From Actinernus sp. WN-2022 (lineage: Eukaryota; Cnidaria; Anthozoa; Actiniaria; Actinernidae): a stretch of DNA of 64,000 nucleotides. The translations under genes and the position numbers were made by a program. Where the stretch lies: NCBI GenBank assembly GCA_030867875.1, contig JAOWCC010001589.1:85273537-85337536 (forward strand), in the 5' to 3' direction. This document shows, piece after piece, positions 29,201 to 44,200 of the stretch. The number at the start of each line of letters is the position of its first letter. The stretch's first letter is position 1. Below the pieces are notes generated by a model. The model saw only the letters and a list, made by a program, of their open reading frames with translations. It ran no database searches and was not told the origin of the DNA.

Positions 29201-32200
29201 CCAGCTAATAGAATAAATAAAACACATTCAACAATTTCAGTCACGTAGCTTGTCGTGTAGCCATCTGCACGTATTATTTCATTGTGAATATGCTATTTTG
29301 ACTAATTGGTGAGCTGCACGATGGAATGTTTTCGTTGTTTCTTTCCTGTAACGTAGCAGTAATAGGGTCCATAACCTTCTCCCAGCCTCTAACACTACTT
29401 CACTAGAGCAAGGGCATGTTACTAATCCAATGTTTTCAAGGCAAAACATGGTCTGATACCAGGTTATATAGCAGACATATTTATGGTCCACGACCTAAAC
29501 ATGAAATGAAGGCCAGCCAGTATATAGAACCCCAGAGTAAATAAGACCAAACAAAGAAAACATTCCATTTCATACCTAGGAAACAAAGGTTGGAATAAAC
29601 TTCCTGCTTCTTACGTCGCAAACAAAATGTAAACATTTTTAAACGAAAAATCAGAAAGGTTAGGGGTCGTCAACAAATCAAACAAAAGCCCTGATCCCCC
29701 CCCCCCCCCCCCTCCCTCCTAAACGTCCACTTTGTATAAAATTGTACAATAAAGTTATTTTTAAAGTTCAAACAAATATTTTCTTAAATTCCAGGCCAAT
29801 ATCCCCCTTGTAGATGTGTAAAAAGTGTCAATCATGTTATTACTCGGGCCAGGCCTTTGGCCGGCTCGAGTCAAGTTTTGCAAGAAATTTAATTTTTTTT
29901 TTTTTTGTGTCGACCCGGAAGTCTCCGCCAACCGCCAAACCAATCCGATTGCACTGTTCACGTGGAGGCCATGTGACATTTTATCGACTTCCGGGGCCGT
30001 CAACCAATCAGCTCGCGTTTTTTTTACATTGCCATCGTTACGTCAACTGCAGTCTGCAGGACGTGATTTTTTTCTCCCAAGGCCAAGGCCGCTATGAGCA
30101 AAGTTGTTGTTGTGGATAAATCGTTCAATCTTTCATCTTTTTTCTTCATTTGGAATTCTGTGCAATTGATTCTCCTACGGATTGTGACAGCAAGTGATTA
30201 TAAAACCCTAAAATTTGTTAGCGCAGTTTCGATGATTGTAATACGCGGGGGTCGAAAGCTAGCCAGCCGAAGATAAAGACTTAAAGAAAGACAAGATCCG
30301 TGAGTACAAGTACATAAATATTTAATTTTCCGTAAAGAGAAAACTCGGAAACATTTTATGGAGGTACCTATGTAGGAGCTTTCGATCTGTAGTGATGTTG
30401 CGGGATGAAATGAAAGTAAAATTCTACAAAAAGCACCTACGAGTTTTCAAGTCTCTAAACACCATGCACCACGAGTCACGACCAAAACGTGAGTGAAGTT
30501 TTGTCCCATTCGTAGCCATTATGTTGCTGAATCCGAAGGTTTCTTTGACGGAAATGGGAAAAATGTTGAGTTTTCTAGGGCTGACTGGAGTTATACGGGC
30601 TTTGAATGGGAATTTCTCACATTTTAGAATATATGTTTACGAAAGTGTCTGGCGCTCCCAAATGCACATGGCTTGACGGTTAAATAATGTGAACCAACCA
30701 TGGCGACATTTGTAAATGTAAGTAAAACACATAAACACTTACCAGATTTGCAGTGTTGTTATTTAATATTCGTTTCAGTTAAAAGTATGTTTAAAAAACT
30801 GGCACAAGAAATAATAAAAAATAAAAAAAAATTCAAGCAAAAACTATATACTAAAATTGACTGAAAAATATTTATGAATTTTACAACTTTTCTGACATTT
30901 TCTCTAATGACTTCGTTCTATTCACATGATTGCTGCTACTCTTTGTATCAATATTTATTTGCATCAGTTTCAACTTCTCTTATTCCTAAATTCTAAAGTA
31001 TACAGTTTAATATGCACTACTTAATTACAATGGGGAGTGGGGAGCTGGTGTGGCGCAATGGTTAAGAGCCTCGCTTCTCACCTCTGTGGCATGGGTTCGA
31101 TTGCCGATTGCACCAAATGTGAGTTGAGTTTGTTGGTATCTCACCTTTGCTCCTAGGGTTTTTCTCTGGTTGCCCTCCCAGGCTCCACAAAAAACAACAT
31201 TCTACCCAATTTGATCTGTAGTTTAGCAAGGCCCTGACTTTGATCAGCCCCTATGGTTGTTTCAGGTTGTGTTAGAAATTCATACTTGGATTTAGCTTTT
31301 CATTAAAGTGCATATGAGCCTTCGTGCAATTTTCATAGCTATGAACCTCAGGAAAGTTTTGAGTACCCCTGCGAAGAAATTTTTGGTTTACAGAGAATAC
31401 TCTATCTTCTACGCTTGTTTGAAATCGTGGAAACGTGACCTTTCCTGACCCATGACCGCGTAAGTAAAAGCCTGGGTCGATACCTCGGTAGACGTCATTT
31501 GATTAATTCAACTTTGCAACAATTTGAATAAAAACTTACAATTTTCACTAATATGACTTTTTCCTTTACTAACAGCTCATAAACTGTGTATATTATCTAA
31601 AAATCGATGTTGTTGTGATAGAAAGGTGCCATGGAGAATAATGCATTAATGAGATGACGTCGACCGAGGTATCAACCCAGGCTTTTACTTACGCGGTCAT
31701 GGGTCAGGAAAGGTCACGTTTCCACGATTTCAAACAAGCGTAGAAGATAGAGTATTCTCTGTAAACCAAAAATTTCTTCGCAGGAGTACTCAAAACGTTT
31801 CTGAGATTCATAGCTATGAAAATTGCACGAAGGCTCATATGCACTTTAAGTGTAACGTTGTTCTACTTTGGCTTGCATCCGCACAGTTTGTCTCGTAAGT
31901 ATTTCGTGATTTAATTCGTTCTAACTTTCTTTCTGAGTTTGTACTTTGTTTTTTCTTAGAAATCGTTGTCGTCTACCGGTCGTAGAATTAATTGTATTTG
32001 TTGCCGATTGTCTAGATCGGCGAGTTTGAGAATCCTGTAATAAACTATCAGTGTAAATGGTGGAATTACACGAACGTCCAAATGACGTTAGTTTTATTTT
32101 ATTTGTCGACGGCCCCTTAACCTGAAAGGCCTCTAACCATTTTTCATGCCGTTCTCAGGCCTGTCTCGTGGCTAAATTGAATTGTAAATTTTACATGGTT

Positions 32201-35200
32201 TAACTGTTAAGTGTTTCATTACAGTGCAAATATCTATATTATTGCCTATCTTGCTATTTTCCTGTTGTTCTTCTACATCGTACTTTCGATACGTTTGTAA
32301 TTTATTGTACTTTTTCATCTCATTAAAACAATTCTAAACTCAGAGTTGAAATAAACGTTTGTATGTATTTATGTATTGAAAAAGCACTGTAATACGTACC
32401 AGTTTAAGTATGGCCTTAATGAATCTTGTGGCATGGGAAAACAAACTTCTATCTTCTTGCTCCATTTCAGAGTCCCTGAAAATATAATAAAATGCTTAAC
32501 AATTTAAGAAGTACCAACATTGAACCTTAGAGCTTGCTGTGGGCCTCAGTACTTTGTTAATACGTTGACATAAAAAACGGTCATCAACTGAAGAGTTTTC
32601 GTTATCAAGAAAATGAAGTTGTAAATTAAAATCATTAGTGAACTAATTTTCACAACAATCACTTACTCTTCGGTTGTCTGGCTGTAGAACATCTTGAGAG
32701 CTTGAATAGCGTGGATACATAGACGGGCAAACATCTAGTGGTAAAAAACATAATGGTAAGCCGATAAAATGTATGCAAGGGGGAAATTCAGCATTGGTGT
32801 TAGCACATGTCATATAGTATATATAATTATGCAAATAAGATGAACCAAGTGTATGTTAACCGCCTCACTGGTCACCTAAGTTGGTAGAGCACGGTCTAGA
32901 GTGCGGGAGATCAGGGGTTCGAATCCCGGCCGCGTCTTTGGGCAGTGACGTGAAAGAACCTGTTGTGTTCAACAATCACACGATTGTAAACTGCACGGCA
33001 GCACACGCATTGGAATATACTCATATTGAATATTCAAACTTCGTGCACAGTACAAAATCCAAGCGGGTGATTGGCTAATGACTGTGTTGTATTGGTGAAC
33101 AAAGCACTACTTACACCAATAATGCACTCGAACCAGATCCTCTCTTACCCTTTGGGAGTATTCTCAAGTTGTTGTGTAAACCCGAGGAAGGGAGATCTGA
33201 TAATGTTTGGAAAACGTCATTCCAACCGCATATTTAATAGCATGAATGGCAGATAATTGGTAGAAAGGCAACAGCAGGATTGAATACTGTCTCTCCTGTA
33301 TGACAGAATATCTATTTTGAGACAAATATTTGCATAATCGCTCCTTGGAAATGGATGTGATTTGCAAGCGTTCCAAGTACAAACAAGTCATTTCAATAAC
33401 TGGCCAAATAAATAAATCAGCCAAAAAGGCTTTATGTTTGACTTCCGGTGAAATTGCACTGTTCATAACAGCCAATCAGAATACACAAAAATCGGATTCA
33501 TCCAGAGCCCTATATTTTCGCCATGCGTGCGCAGTAAGAAACAAATGGGGTTGGTTAAAAATGTGAGGCAAAACAAACAGGCTATATGCTAACTGCCGTG
33601 GGAAGCGAAGTTAGCTGAAATTTTGAGCGCTCGTCCTTCATCAGAGCAAAAGGTTACAGTGACATTTTACAGTTGGATTTACCACGTTGACGGTTGGTGA
33701 ACTTTTCTCAGTTGAGTTTGTTGGTCTATCGCCCTTGCTGGCCAAGGGTTTTTCTCCGGATTTTCCAGTTTTCCTCCCTCCACAAAAACCAACCTAAATC
33801 TGATCTCGGAAAACACGTACACATAATAATAGAACGAGCTACTTGAAGCTCTTAACTGCTATGTGGGTTAAATAATTATATGATGTACTTTAGCAAGGTT
33901 TTCTGCTACTCTACGTCACCATTAATGACTCGTAATTGCCATAACTGCCGAACCTGTCTTATGCTCTGTACAGGACACCGGACCAGGATCTTCTGAAGCC
34001 ACCAGTCATCAGTAGACAGCGCATCCAGGAACCACTCACATGCGGCACTACTATGCTCCAAGTGATGAATCAACAACTCGGACCAGTTCTTCAATAAGAG
34101 CTTCTCCTTAGAGTGAACTAATGTCTCTAACAGGAACGATGTGCCAAGCTGAATGTTCGACAACAAGATCTCATCTGTGCTTTGTAGGGTGGGTGGCATA
34201 CTACTGCAGAGGAACCACATGAAGTTAAAGTACGTAGTGTCGAAGATGTGTTTGTCGTGAAGGAACTGGATGTTGTCGCGCCAGATCCAATCAGCGAGTT
34301 CGGGACTAAGAGTGATGTTAGGTTCTGGTATGTCAAGCATCTTGGCGTCATTTCGTTCGTAGAACAGCATATACGCACTGTGGGTTTTCTCGAATGAAAG
34401 GTCCATGAACTTCTCAGAAACAACATCATATGTTTTTGTCTGTAGGGAGTAATAAAAAGGTGGAGTTTTGGTAGATAGCACGAAGAAGGTTTGATGAGTT
34501 TTATTATTTGCCGCTTTATGTCATTTTCTTCAAGCAACCTTATTTAACATTGGCAACTCTCAACAGTTTCGTAAGAGTCTGATAAACTCGAGGCCGACTG
34601 TACACTCGCACTTTACCCCCTTCCCCGTCAGAGCTCCTGATTAAGAGAATTCAAAGCTGTACAAGGTACTCTGTTAGTAACTCGTGACAGTCTCGTAAGA
34701 GTCTGATAAACTTGAGGCCGACTGTGCACTCGCACTTTACCCCCTTCCCCGTCAGAGCTCCTGATTAAGAGAATTCAAAGCTGTACAAGGTACTCTGTTA
34801 GTAACTCGTGACAGTCTCGTAAGAGTCTGATAAACTTGAGGCAGACTGTGCACTCGCACTTTATCCCCTTCCCCATCAGAGCTCCTGATTAAGAGAATTC
34901 AAAGCTGCATAAGCTACTTTCTTTCGGCTACTTTCCGATTTCCTGCCCCTATTTCTTCTTTTCAAAACCCTGATAAACACAACCAAAATACGCAGGCGTA
35001 TTTACCTCAAAGGTGTAAAAAAAGACGAGCATTGTTAATGATGATTACACACTACATCAGTATTTATTGTGCATGTTGATTCATACAGACGTCAGAACTT
35101 TTTCTTCAAGAGCAATCCACACTTTTCAAGGGCTTATGATCGCACATTAATGACTTCAGAATTCTATGTAATTTAGACCCGATGTTATACCCTTTCTTTG

Positions 35201-38200
35201 CCTTGTTTGTACAATAATCATTCACTGCTGCTCTAACGATCCTTTGGAGGCAAAATGAGGCTGTTTTCCTGTCTTCTCAAACATCTAAGGAGGTTTCAAC
35301 AAAATTCAAGGAGTTTTGGTAAAAATTCAAGGTTGTTTCAAAGAGAAAACCTAATCTGTCAAAGTTTTCAATGACCTAGCATTATTTCAAAAAGACTTTC
35401 CACAGCCCGTGTGAACCATGTGGTGACGATGCCCATGTAAGGTGTTTTAGTATATACCACACCAGTGAATATCACTTTTCGCGCACTCTGATTGGCTACT
35501 CAAACAGTGAATATGATTTCATATTCACCTCGATCAAGTTTTTGCCCATTTGACAGAAAATAAAATAACTATTTGGTGCTGGCTAATCACCTGCAGTGTG
35601 GTATATACTAAAACAATTATTCACCTCAGTGTTGGTGAATAGTGGTGGATATTTACCTCGCCGAAGCGGCTTGGTAAATATCCACCACTATTCACCTCCA
35701 CTTCGGTGAATAATTGTTAACTATTTCTGAAAGCATAAGAACGAAAAATAAACGACAAGCAACAAATTAACGAGGATCAACTTTGCAATCTTACTGTCAT
35801 TTCTCCACCAAAGCACTCCCCTGCAATCTGCGATGGATCAAAGGGCTTCACCTCTGCATCATTGAACAGGAACCACTTGTCCTGCAGTGGGAAGGATCTG
35901 TTCCTGATGAAGCTGTAGTAATGGCCACCCTCTGCTGTGCCTGTATGGACCACTACACCGATTAGATTGTACCAGTAGTTGGGATCCTTCTCTGCATCTG
36001 CAATATCAAATCAAATGAGCCGTTTGTATGGACCACTACACCGATTAGATTGTACCAGTAGTTGGGATCCTTCTCTACATCTGAAATATCAAATCAAATG
36101 GACATTTTGCAGGATACGATCACGTGATTGTCTGTAGGACAAAAAAACCTGACTTCATATATTTAAAAGCACTTGTACGAGATCAGTAGTGTTGTTAGCA
36201 AAACCTGTTTGTAAATGCTCTTCTACCTCCAATCGATTGTCGATCTTTCTAAAACAGCGTTTTGAAGTTTGGTTGCCATCCAGTAAAGCCTTTCCCATTG
36301 GATCACAAGCTCAATTCATTTGTTATCGAAGTGGAGCTGGGGTGGCGCAGAGGTTAAGTGCTTCCCCTCACCTCTGTGGCCCAGGTTCGATCCCCGGACG
36401 TGGCGCCATATGTGAGTTGAGTTCGTTGGTATCTTGCCCTTGCTATGAGATTTTTTTCCGGGTACTCCGGTTTTTCCCCCTTTACAAAAACCAATATGCT
36501 AAATTCCAATTCGATCTATGGATTAGCCGGGTCCTGGCTTTGATTAACTATTTACTTCATGTAGAATATATTTGTAGAATATATAACCACTTTAAGGAAG
36601 ACAAAGTAAGCCAAGCTTAACACAAATGCAGACTGTCCGTGTACCAACCTTCGTCCACCTTATCACCCATAAGATACTCCTCTGAGTAGGGTGCCATGTT
36701 AAGTTGTAGAGGGAAAGAGAAGTGAGTGTTAACCTTCTCCTTCATCATCGTCACCATGTTGAACGTGTAGCGCATTGTGTTGAAGCACAGGATTCTCGGC
36801 AGGACTGTAAAACAAGCCCTATACACAAAATAACACTCTTGTAATGATTCTAAAACAAGCCCTATACACAAAATAACACAACTACTCTTTTAAGGATTGT
36901 AAAACAAGCCCTATAAACAAAATAACACAACTTACTCTTGTAAGGCTTATAAAACAAGCCAGAAGCCTAATAAGCTTCATTCTTCGAGTTTAAATAATGT
37001 ATTGTGATTATTTACACAGGGTTGTATCGCAACTGAAAGGAAATATTCCTTTGGATGTTTTTTTCTCTGGCACTATCATCTAGAAATAATAAAATAACAG
37101 ATTAAACTGTTTTCTAATAACAACTAGTACCATCTTCCAAACTGGAGAGCATTGGAAAACCACTACAAAGGAACTCCTTCCCTTTCTTAAAACAAGAAAC
37201 TTCAGGGAAACTAGCAAACTGTTGATCAAACCAGTCTTACAGCCATACACTTACAGCAGTCTAACACCTACCGTTTGTCAGCCCTGACTTTCTTTCCACA
37301 CTGAGAGCAGGTGTACATGTTATCGCCATCTAGAATGTCTTTGATGGTCACTTCATCAAGGGATTCCTGCGGACCAAACATAAATCGGTAACTACCGGTA
37401 CGTTAGATTTACATGATAAAAGCAAAGGAAAAAAGGAATTACAGCATATGGCATAACTTAAAAAGTTTAAAACTGAGAAACAATGACAAGATGGGTTAGC
37501 AATACTAATCATAATAATACACATTCAACATAACAGGGGCGTAGGGAGGTCCTGAAAATGGGGGGGGGGGGGGGGGGGGGGGAAGAGGCAAAAATGATTA
37601 ATTCTGGGACATTTTTATTGAGGACTTGTGTCAATCTCTCTTCTGGGACTGGGCAGATGGGGGGGGGCTCCTGACATCACTGCAACATAACACTGCTTAC
37701 GTAGAGGTTTTTCATGTCTGCCACAGTACATCTGATGGAGTAGAACTCTTCCTTAGTCTTGCTCACATGAGTGCAGTCCTAAAAATAATGTTATTAAATA
37801 AACAACTTTATTTACATGTCTAGTACTTCTAGCTGGGCCTACATTGTAGATGGGGTCTACTAATCACAGACACAATTGACTTTCTTATGTAAGACCTTCA
37901 GTTTTCACATTGTGTAGATTTTCAGACAACAGCCAATGTGTCCGACTGTCATAACTTTGGTCTCACACCTTTGCGGTCCTCCCGAATGTCAGTACAGACT
38001 CCTACTTTTCTCACAATTAACCCCCACCCTACCATGCTACATTATTCATGTTTTTTGTTTTGTTTTTTTTTTACATTAAAAAAATAAAAATATATTCATT
38101 GTTATTTACACCCTATAGGGCTACTTGTTCTATGTCTTGCCATTGTGAGATTAGCCTGCGAATACAGCCATCTCACATCGGGAACCACAATCAAAACATG

Positions 38201-41200
38201 GCCCCCGAGATAGTCTGCGTGTTGAGATGGAAAATTCCATACTGATGACGTTATGCGGCCAGGATCTGGTCGCATCATTTGATTGGCTCATACATGATAA
38301 TTAGGCATATACTATTCAATCAAATAACGCGACCAGATCCTGTCCACAAAACGTCATCAGTATGGAATTTTCCGTCTCAAGACGGAGATGTCTCTCTCTC
38401 GAGGGCCATGTTTTGATTGTGATTCCAGATGCGAGACGGCTGTATTCGCAGGCTATTGTGAGATGTCATCTGACTACTTACCAGTGAAACTACGTTATTC
38501 GTGATGACGCCACAAAACAGCTCCCTCACCAAGTCTCTCTGCAGGTCATCAAAGTGCACAAAAAAAATATTAATTATATTCCCATTCACGTTCATTAGGA
38601 CATAAAGAGTACTACATTTTCTAGGTATAAAGTCCTTGATTACCATGTTAATAAATAAGCAAGCAAGCAAGCAAGTAAATCCACCCATCCATCAATCTTA
38701 ATTTATCCATGGTAGTTACATTCATATAAATGGTTTACAAGTAGGCCATGTCACTAATCTAATTAACGATATAAACTATTATATATTTACAATAATTTAT
38801 TGACTAATTTACTTATAGATAAAATTGCAAACTACTTATAGAGTAAGGAAGACAGGAGTAATTATATTTTAGAATCGATTAGTTTGAGCTTAGTAAAATA
38901 TCAATAAAAGTAATAATTCATCAAGTAATTCATCCGACTATGCGATTCAAGGAAAATCACATGCCCGACTCGGTAATTCCACGTTAAATTGCACTGGAAA
39001 AACCGATATCGTCGCTTCGTGACTTGGGTGATATCAGTTTTCTCTTGCAATTTAACGTGGAGTTACCTTGTCAGGCATGTGATTTTCCTATAAAATCAAA
39101 TAAATTACTAATTGCTAAAAAATTACTAATTGCTAAAAAATTACTAACTACTTACATAATTACTAATTGCAAAAATGTTAATCTAATGAGTAAGGTGAGA
39201 AATACCTCTTATTAAACGAGTGCGAGGCCGTACCATACGTTATGGACTGAATTTTCCCCTTTTTTATGGTGCAAGCACGAAGCACGTGGGCCATAAAAAG
39301 GGAGAAACAAGGATGCATAACTTACGGTACAGACCAAGCAAACGAGGTTAATAACATGTTTATTATATAGGGAGGACACAACGAGGATGCATAACTTACG
39401 GTACAGACCAAGCAACAAGGTTAAGTAATGGTCCAGATAAGAACTGTAGTGTCTACGGCAAGGAATGTTAAAAGGTGTTATTTTCCTATTATTCTTTCTC
39501 GTAATTTCATTGGTTGATACTTATAAATTCAATAGAAACCCATCGAAATAATGCATTTTCATTCGATATTTTTTTGTGGTTTGAATTTATTTTTGATCAA
39601 ACTAACTATGGTTTAATTTCGAAGAATATCATATGTGGGGAAAGTTCTGAAATTTGCGATTGAAAAATGCTTTGTTTTCTCTATATCTGATTGGCTGGAT
39701 GGTGGCTTCTCTGCGTTTTCACAGAAAAAAGAGCCAATAGCATAAAAAATACTTTATTTTCGAGATGTAGTTTGGACTGTAGATACCTCCTAAAGCACTT
39801 AAGGCATATTCAAGCAAAATCGTATGTGGGGGAGGCTCATTGCCGCAGAACAATGGATTCCACTACAGTTCTTATCTGGACCATTACTTAATAACATGTT
39901 TATAATATTATATGGCTTGTGCATTTTCTGTGACACCAGAAGTGGGCGGAAGATCTGTACGGGAAATTATGGACCGCACATTGACCAATCATAGCTTGTA
40001 ACATTATTTAGCTATACAATAAGTAATGTTATTAGATGCATGGATGCGGGAGGTCTGGGGTTCGAATCCCGGCTGCGTACTTGGCCAGAGACGTTTATAA
40101 GCTGTTGGCCTTGTCTCCTTCTACTTCTAATCAGTATTCGGAGTACTTTTTCCAAAACGAGAGCTAGTTTTTCATCAGGGTTTCCAAACACCGAGAACAA
40201 TGAAAGCATGAGGCCGCTTCGGCCGAGTGTTTTTATTGTTTCGAGGTGTTTGGAACCCCTGATGAAAAACGAAGCTCAAGTTTTGGAAATTGCTTCTCCA
40301 ACTGAAACAATACCTGTATTCATAGATCATTAGGGAGTATTGTTTGTCTGGTATTGTGCTGCATGCAGTTATTAATCACAAGGCTTGTCATTGTTATTTG
40401 CTCTGGTTCATTTCAACAAGCATTCCTATAGTATAGTGGGCATGCCAGAGAACTAGAAGTAGAGGTCGGCGGTTCGAGTCATACTCTGTATGCTGAATTT
40501 TATTTCTATCTTTTCCTTTACTTCTCCTTATGTAAAGCTACAGTAGGATGTCATCCAATAGTTAATTCCAAGTGTGATATTTAGAGTTATGAATATGTAG
40601 ATTACTAAAGTGGTATATACCAGTTACAGTATTGATTGGTATACATGTTCTCACTGGGTATCCAATTGTATGTATGTGGTGTGGTATACATCCGGCATAC
40701 CATCATGAATAATTCATGAGTTTGATCAGATATTGTAAAATGTATGATCTCAAATAAAGTTACAGTGGTTACCAGAGAAGGTGACATCTCCTCCAGCTTG
40801 CTGATCAGATCTGTGAAGAACTCAGTCATGTCCTTCTGTTCTCCAGTGTTTAACAGCTGCTTGTCCATAGTGTATGTGCGGCAGAACGAGCGAGGATTGT
40901 ATGCCTTTCGTTCGCTCATCTGAAGAATTAAGAGATGCTGACTTTAGCTAGTACCCGAATGCTCTTGCAATTAGCCATTTCGTAAATGAAAAAAGTACTG
41001 AGACAGTGTGTGTAAACTTAATCGGATTAAAACAATAAACCCACCACAAGAAAGATCACATCGAAATTAGTAAGACGTATCGCTCAATAAATTAACCAGG
41101 TTTCAAAAATTACAGATTGAAATAAGAGAGTTCAGAACTTAAAAAGCTTGCTATTCATTTCCTATTTACCCAAACATCTTCAAACTTGGTATCATACTAA

Positions 41201-44200
41201 CTTTGTAGTGATCTTTCTTGTGGCGGGATTCATTTTTTTAATTCAATCAAAATCACACACCCGGTCCCAGTCCTTTATCGTTTACTAAATAGCTAATAAA
41301 TCTTCTAACCCCAAGAGATATGTACACCTATTTCAAAGAAGGACATCTCTGAAAAACGGCAAACGACATTCCTAGACCTAAATGGATTGTGATTGTAGCT
41401 GAAAGTCAGGTGAATTCATTTGTTTTTGGATTAATGGTCTCCTGCAAATCGATTTTCGAATCTGTACACTGTAGTTTATCCATTTCACAGCTGGACAGTT
41501 ATAACCACAATGCATTTCGGACTGGGAATGTCACTTTCGTTTGCCGTTTGTCTAGGAAAACCTTTTTTGAAATAGGTGTATCCACTGTAGTGTTATGGAC
41601 TGACTCATAGTTAGGCCCTTGTAAAGTCACATATAGTTGAATCCTGAAGAACATACAGTGTCATCATCCAAAGATGAAACATGTTCCTTGAACCTTACCA
41701 TTAGGAAACAGAACATCTTCTGCAGTTCTCTGAGAAACTGGTCATTCTTTGGGTCACCTGTCATCTTAAAAAAAGAAAAGGATATTTAATGTAAGTCACT
41801 GAAGCACTGTGCAACATGGTTCTTTTTTTAATCCAGGACTTCTACAGAAGCCTTCAAAAAGTATGCCATAATTTAATAGATTTTTTTCACACCAACTAAA
41901 CTTCTAGTTTAAAGCTATAAATGGTGGCTGGCGACTAGATTTTATTTGCTAGTCGGCATGTGGCAACTAAGAGTTTTTTATTTATTTTGAGGCCTGCTTA
42001 CCTTTGCATTCAAGATGGATGCTTTGGCCTGCGGCATCATGAATAGCTGCTGTATACAAGATGCCATGTAACATGTCGCTCCAAGATTAATAATGCCAAC
42101 CAGTCCACACTGTGCACGTTCATTGTCGTGTGGCCAGTAGTGCCAACCATATGAACTGTGCTTCTTGGAACCTGAACACATATAATGTAAATATTAACAA
42201 CCCTTGGTTCTGCTAGCATTGTATTCCAAACTGGTAATTGTTTTAGTTTGTAGTTATGCATCAAGGGCTTTTCCATTTACATGAACCGACTGGTTTGATA
42301 ATGGAAGTCTGAGTTCTAAGAACTGGTCCAGGACAGACTGGTCCCTATGCAGGGAGGAGAACTAACCAGTTCTACAAATTCTATCCCACAATGGACACTA
42401 CTTTCACCACCACTGGTTTACTAGCAGACCAACCAGGGGATAACTACATTACAACTGTAATAAACTGATGTAGAATCAACACATGCTAACAGTACTAACT
42501 TGACAGACGTGATGTCCCTGGGCGGTGGTGATTCATCAGTAATTTCTGAACCTCGCAGAAGTTTGCCTTTGAGTCCTTCGCCATCTCAAGAAGTAGGTCA
42601 TAAGCTGCACTTCTAGCAGACTGCATAAGACAGTATTAAAAACATGAGACTTTGCTTCTCATGTACTGGCATACAGGAACAGCTTCAATACTTAAGGTTT
42701 AGAGATGACAAATACAGGCAAGTCATGCTGACTGTTTTAAATGCTTTAATCCTGACCTCTTTTTTCATGATATTGAACTAGTCCCATGGGACAATCTTCT
42801 ATTTCTTAATCATCCTGTAATTGCATGGGAACAATGGCGTGACTTATTCATGCAAATAGTTGATCAACATGCTCCGATAAAAACTAAATGCATTCGCAAT
42901 TCACTTGCACCATGGTTAACCATGAAACCAAAAACCGCCTCCCGGTTAGCTCAGTGGTTAAGCTCCGGTCTGTTGCGCAGGAGGTCGCGGGTTCAAACCC
43001 AGGCTGGACCAACACTAGAGTCTTAAAATAACTGAGTAGAGGGTGCTGCCTTTGTGAATCAACTGCAAATGGTTAGACATTCACGTCTTCTCGGATAAGG
43101 ACGTAAAATCGTAGGTCTCCCGTCGGCCTGAGTTTATCAGTCTCACCAGACTGTCACGAGTTACAGACTTTAAATAAAGTTGCTTTACTTTACTTTTTTT
43201 CACTTTAACACCTGAACTAAAAAAATGATGCACCACCGAGATCGCCTTAAGAAAGATAGCTATTATAACAGAATAAGATGCTGATTGGTCTCCTTACAAG
43301 CAGGCTAAAAATCATCTAAATACCGTTATAAAAAGGAGTAAAATCAGCTACAATGAATATATTTTTTCTCAAAACAAGGCAAAATGTGTCAAACTTGGAG
43401 GGGAATTAAAACGATCCTCTCCAAAAATACTTTCAAAACACATTGGAATTCTTTAAACTAAAACTCCAAGTGTGAAATGAATTCTCAAGAACAAACCCAT
43501 TTAAAATCATTGAGAAACCAGGCTGCATTGTTTGTTACTCTTTAATATTAGCACCACTCAAGACACTCACTGACAGAAATTAAAAGCTGAAATTTACAGG
43601 GAGAAAATAAAGTTCAGATATTATCTTGGAACTATTCTGAGCTAAAGTTGAGTATTCCCGCTCAGTAATTGTGTAGAGTATGTCTTGGAGACATTAAAAA
43701 AATGTACAAACTTAGTACATAGGCGTTGAAGAATTGTAAAAACTTGTTTGATGCAGCGATTTTCAAGTGAATTGTGATGGGCAGAGTTAACCGCGTAAAC
43801 GTGGCCTGCATCAGACACAATTTCCTCTCTTCTAACTCTTTTAATATGGAGTCGTCCCTCTTTTCTTCTCCGATAAAGGCAGCACTAATTTTCTTTGAAG
43901 TAATAATGGCCACCAGTGGTCTTGCATTGACAAAGTTAAATGAGAAATGACTGAACATTGCACCTTTTACGGGCTTCCCAACCTTCGAGGGGTACAAGTG
44001 ACGGTTTCCCAAGCGACTTTCCAGAGCCGGTGCATTTACTGACAAAGTGTCTTCACCCAAAACTAACTCTCTTACTGCTTCCTTGTGTGAATACTTGAAT
44101 TATTCAAAACCAAACTTTTCCAGAGCAAATTTAAATGCTTTGTGGAACAGCAATCCAAAGCCTTTAGTCTGGCTTTGAAAAGTTTACAATGTAAACTATG

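Noticed and set aside
33906..33953. Extension of exon 20 to its in-frame stop
   Set aside because: Exon 21 continues the USP34 alignment directly after CPVQSIRQ, so the extra codons are intronic.
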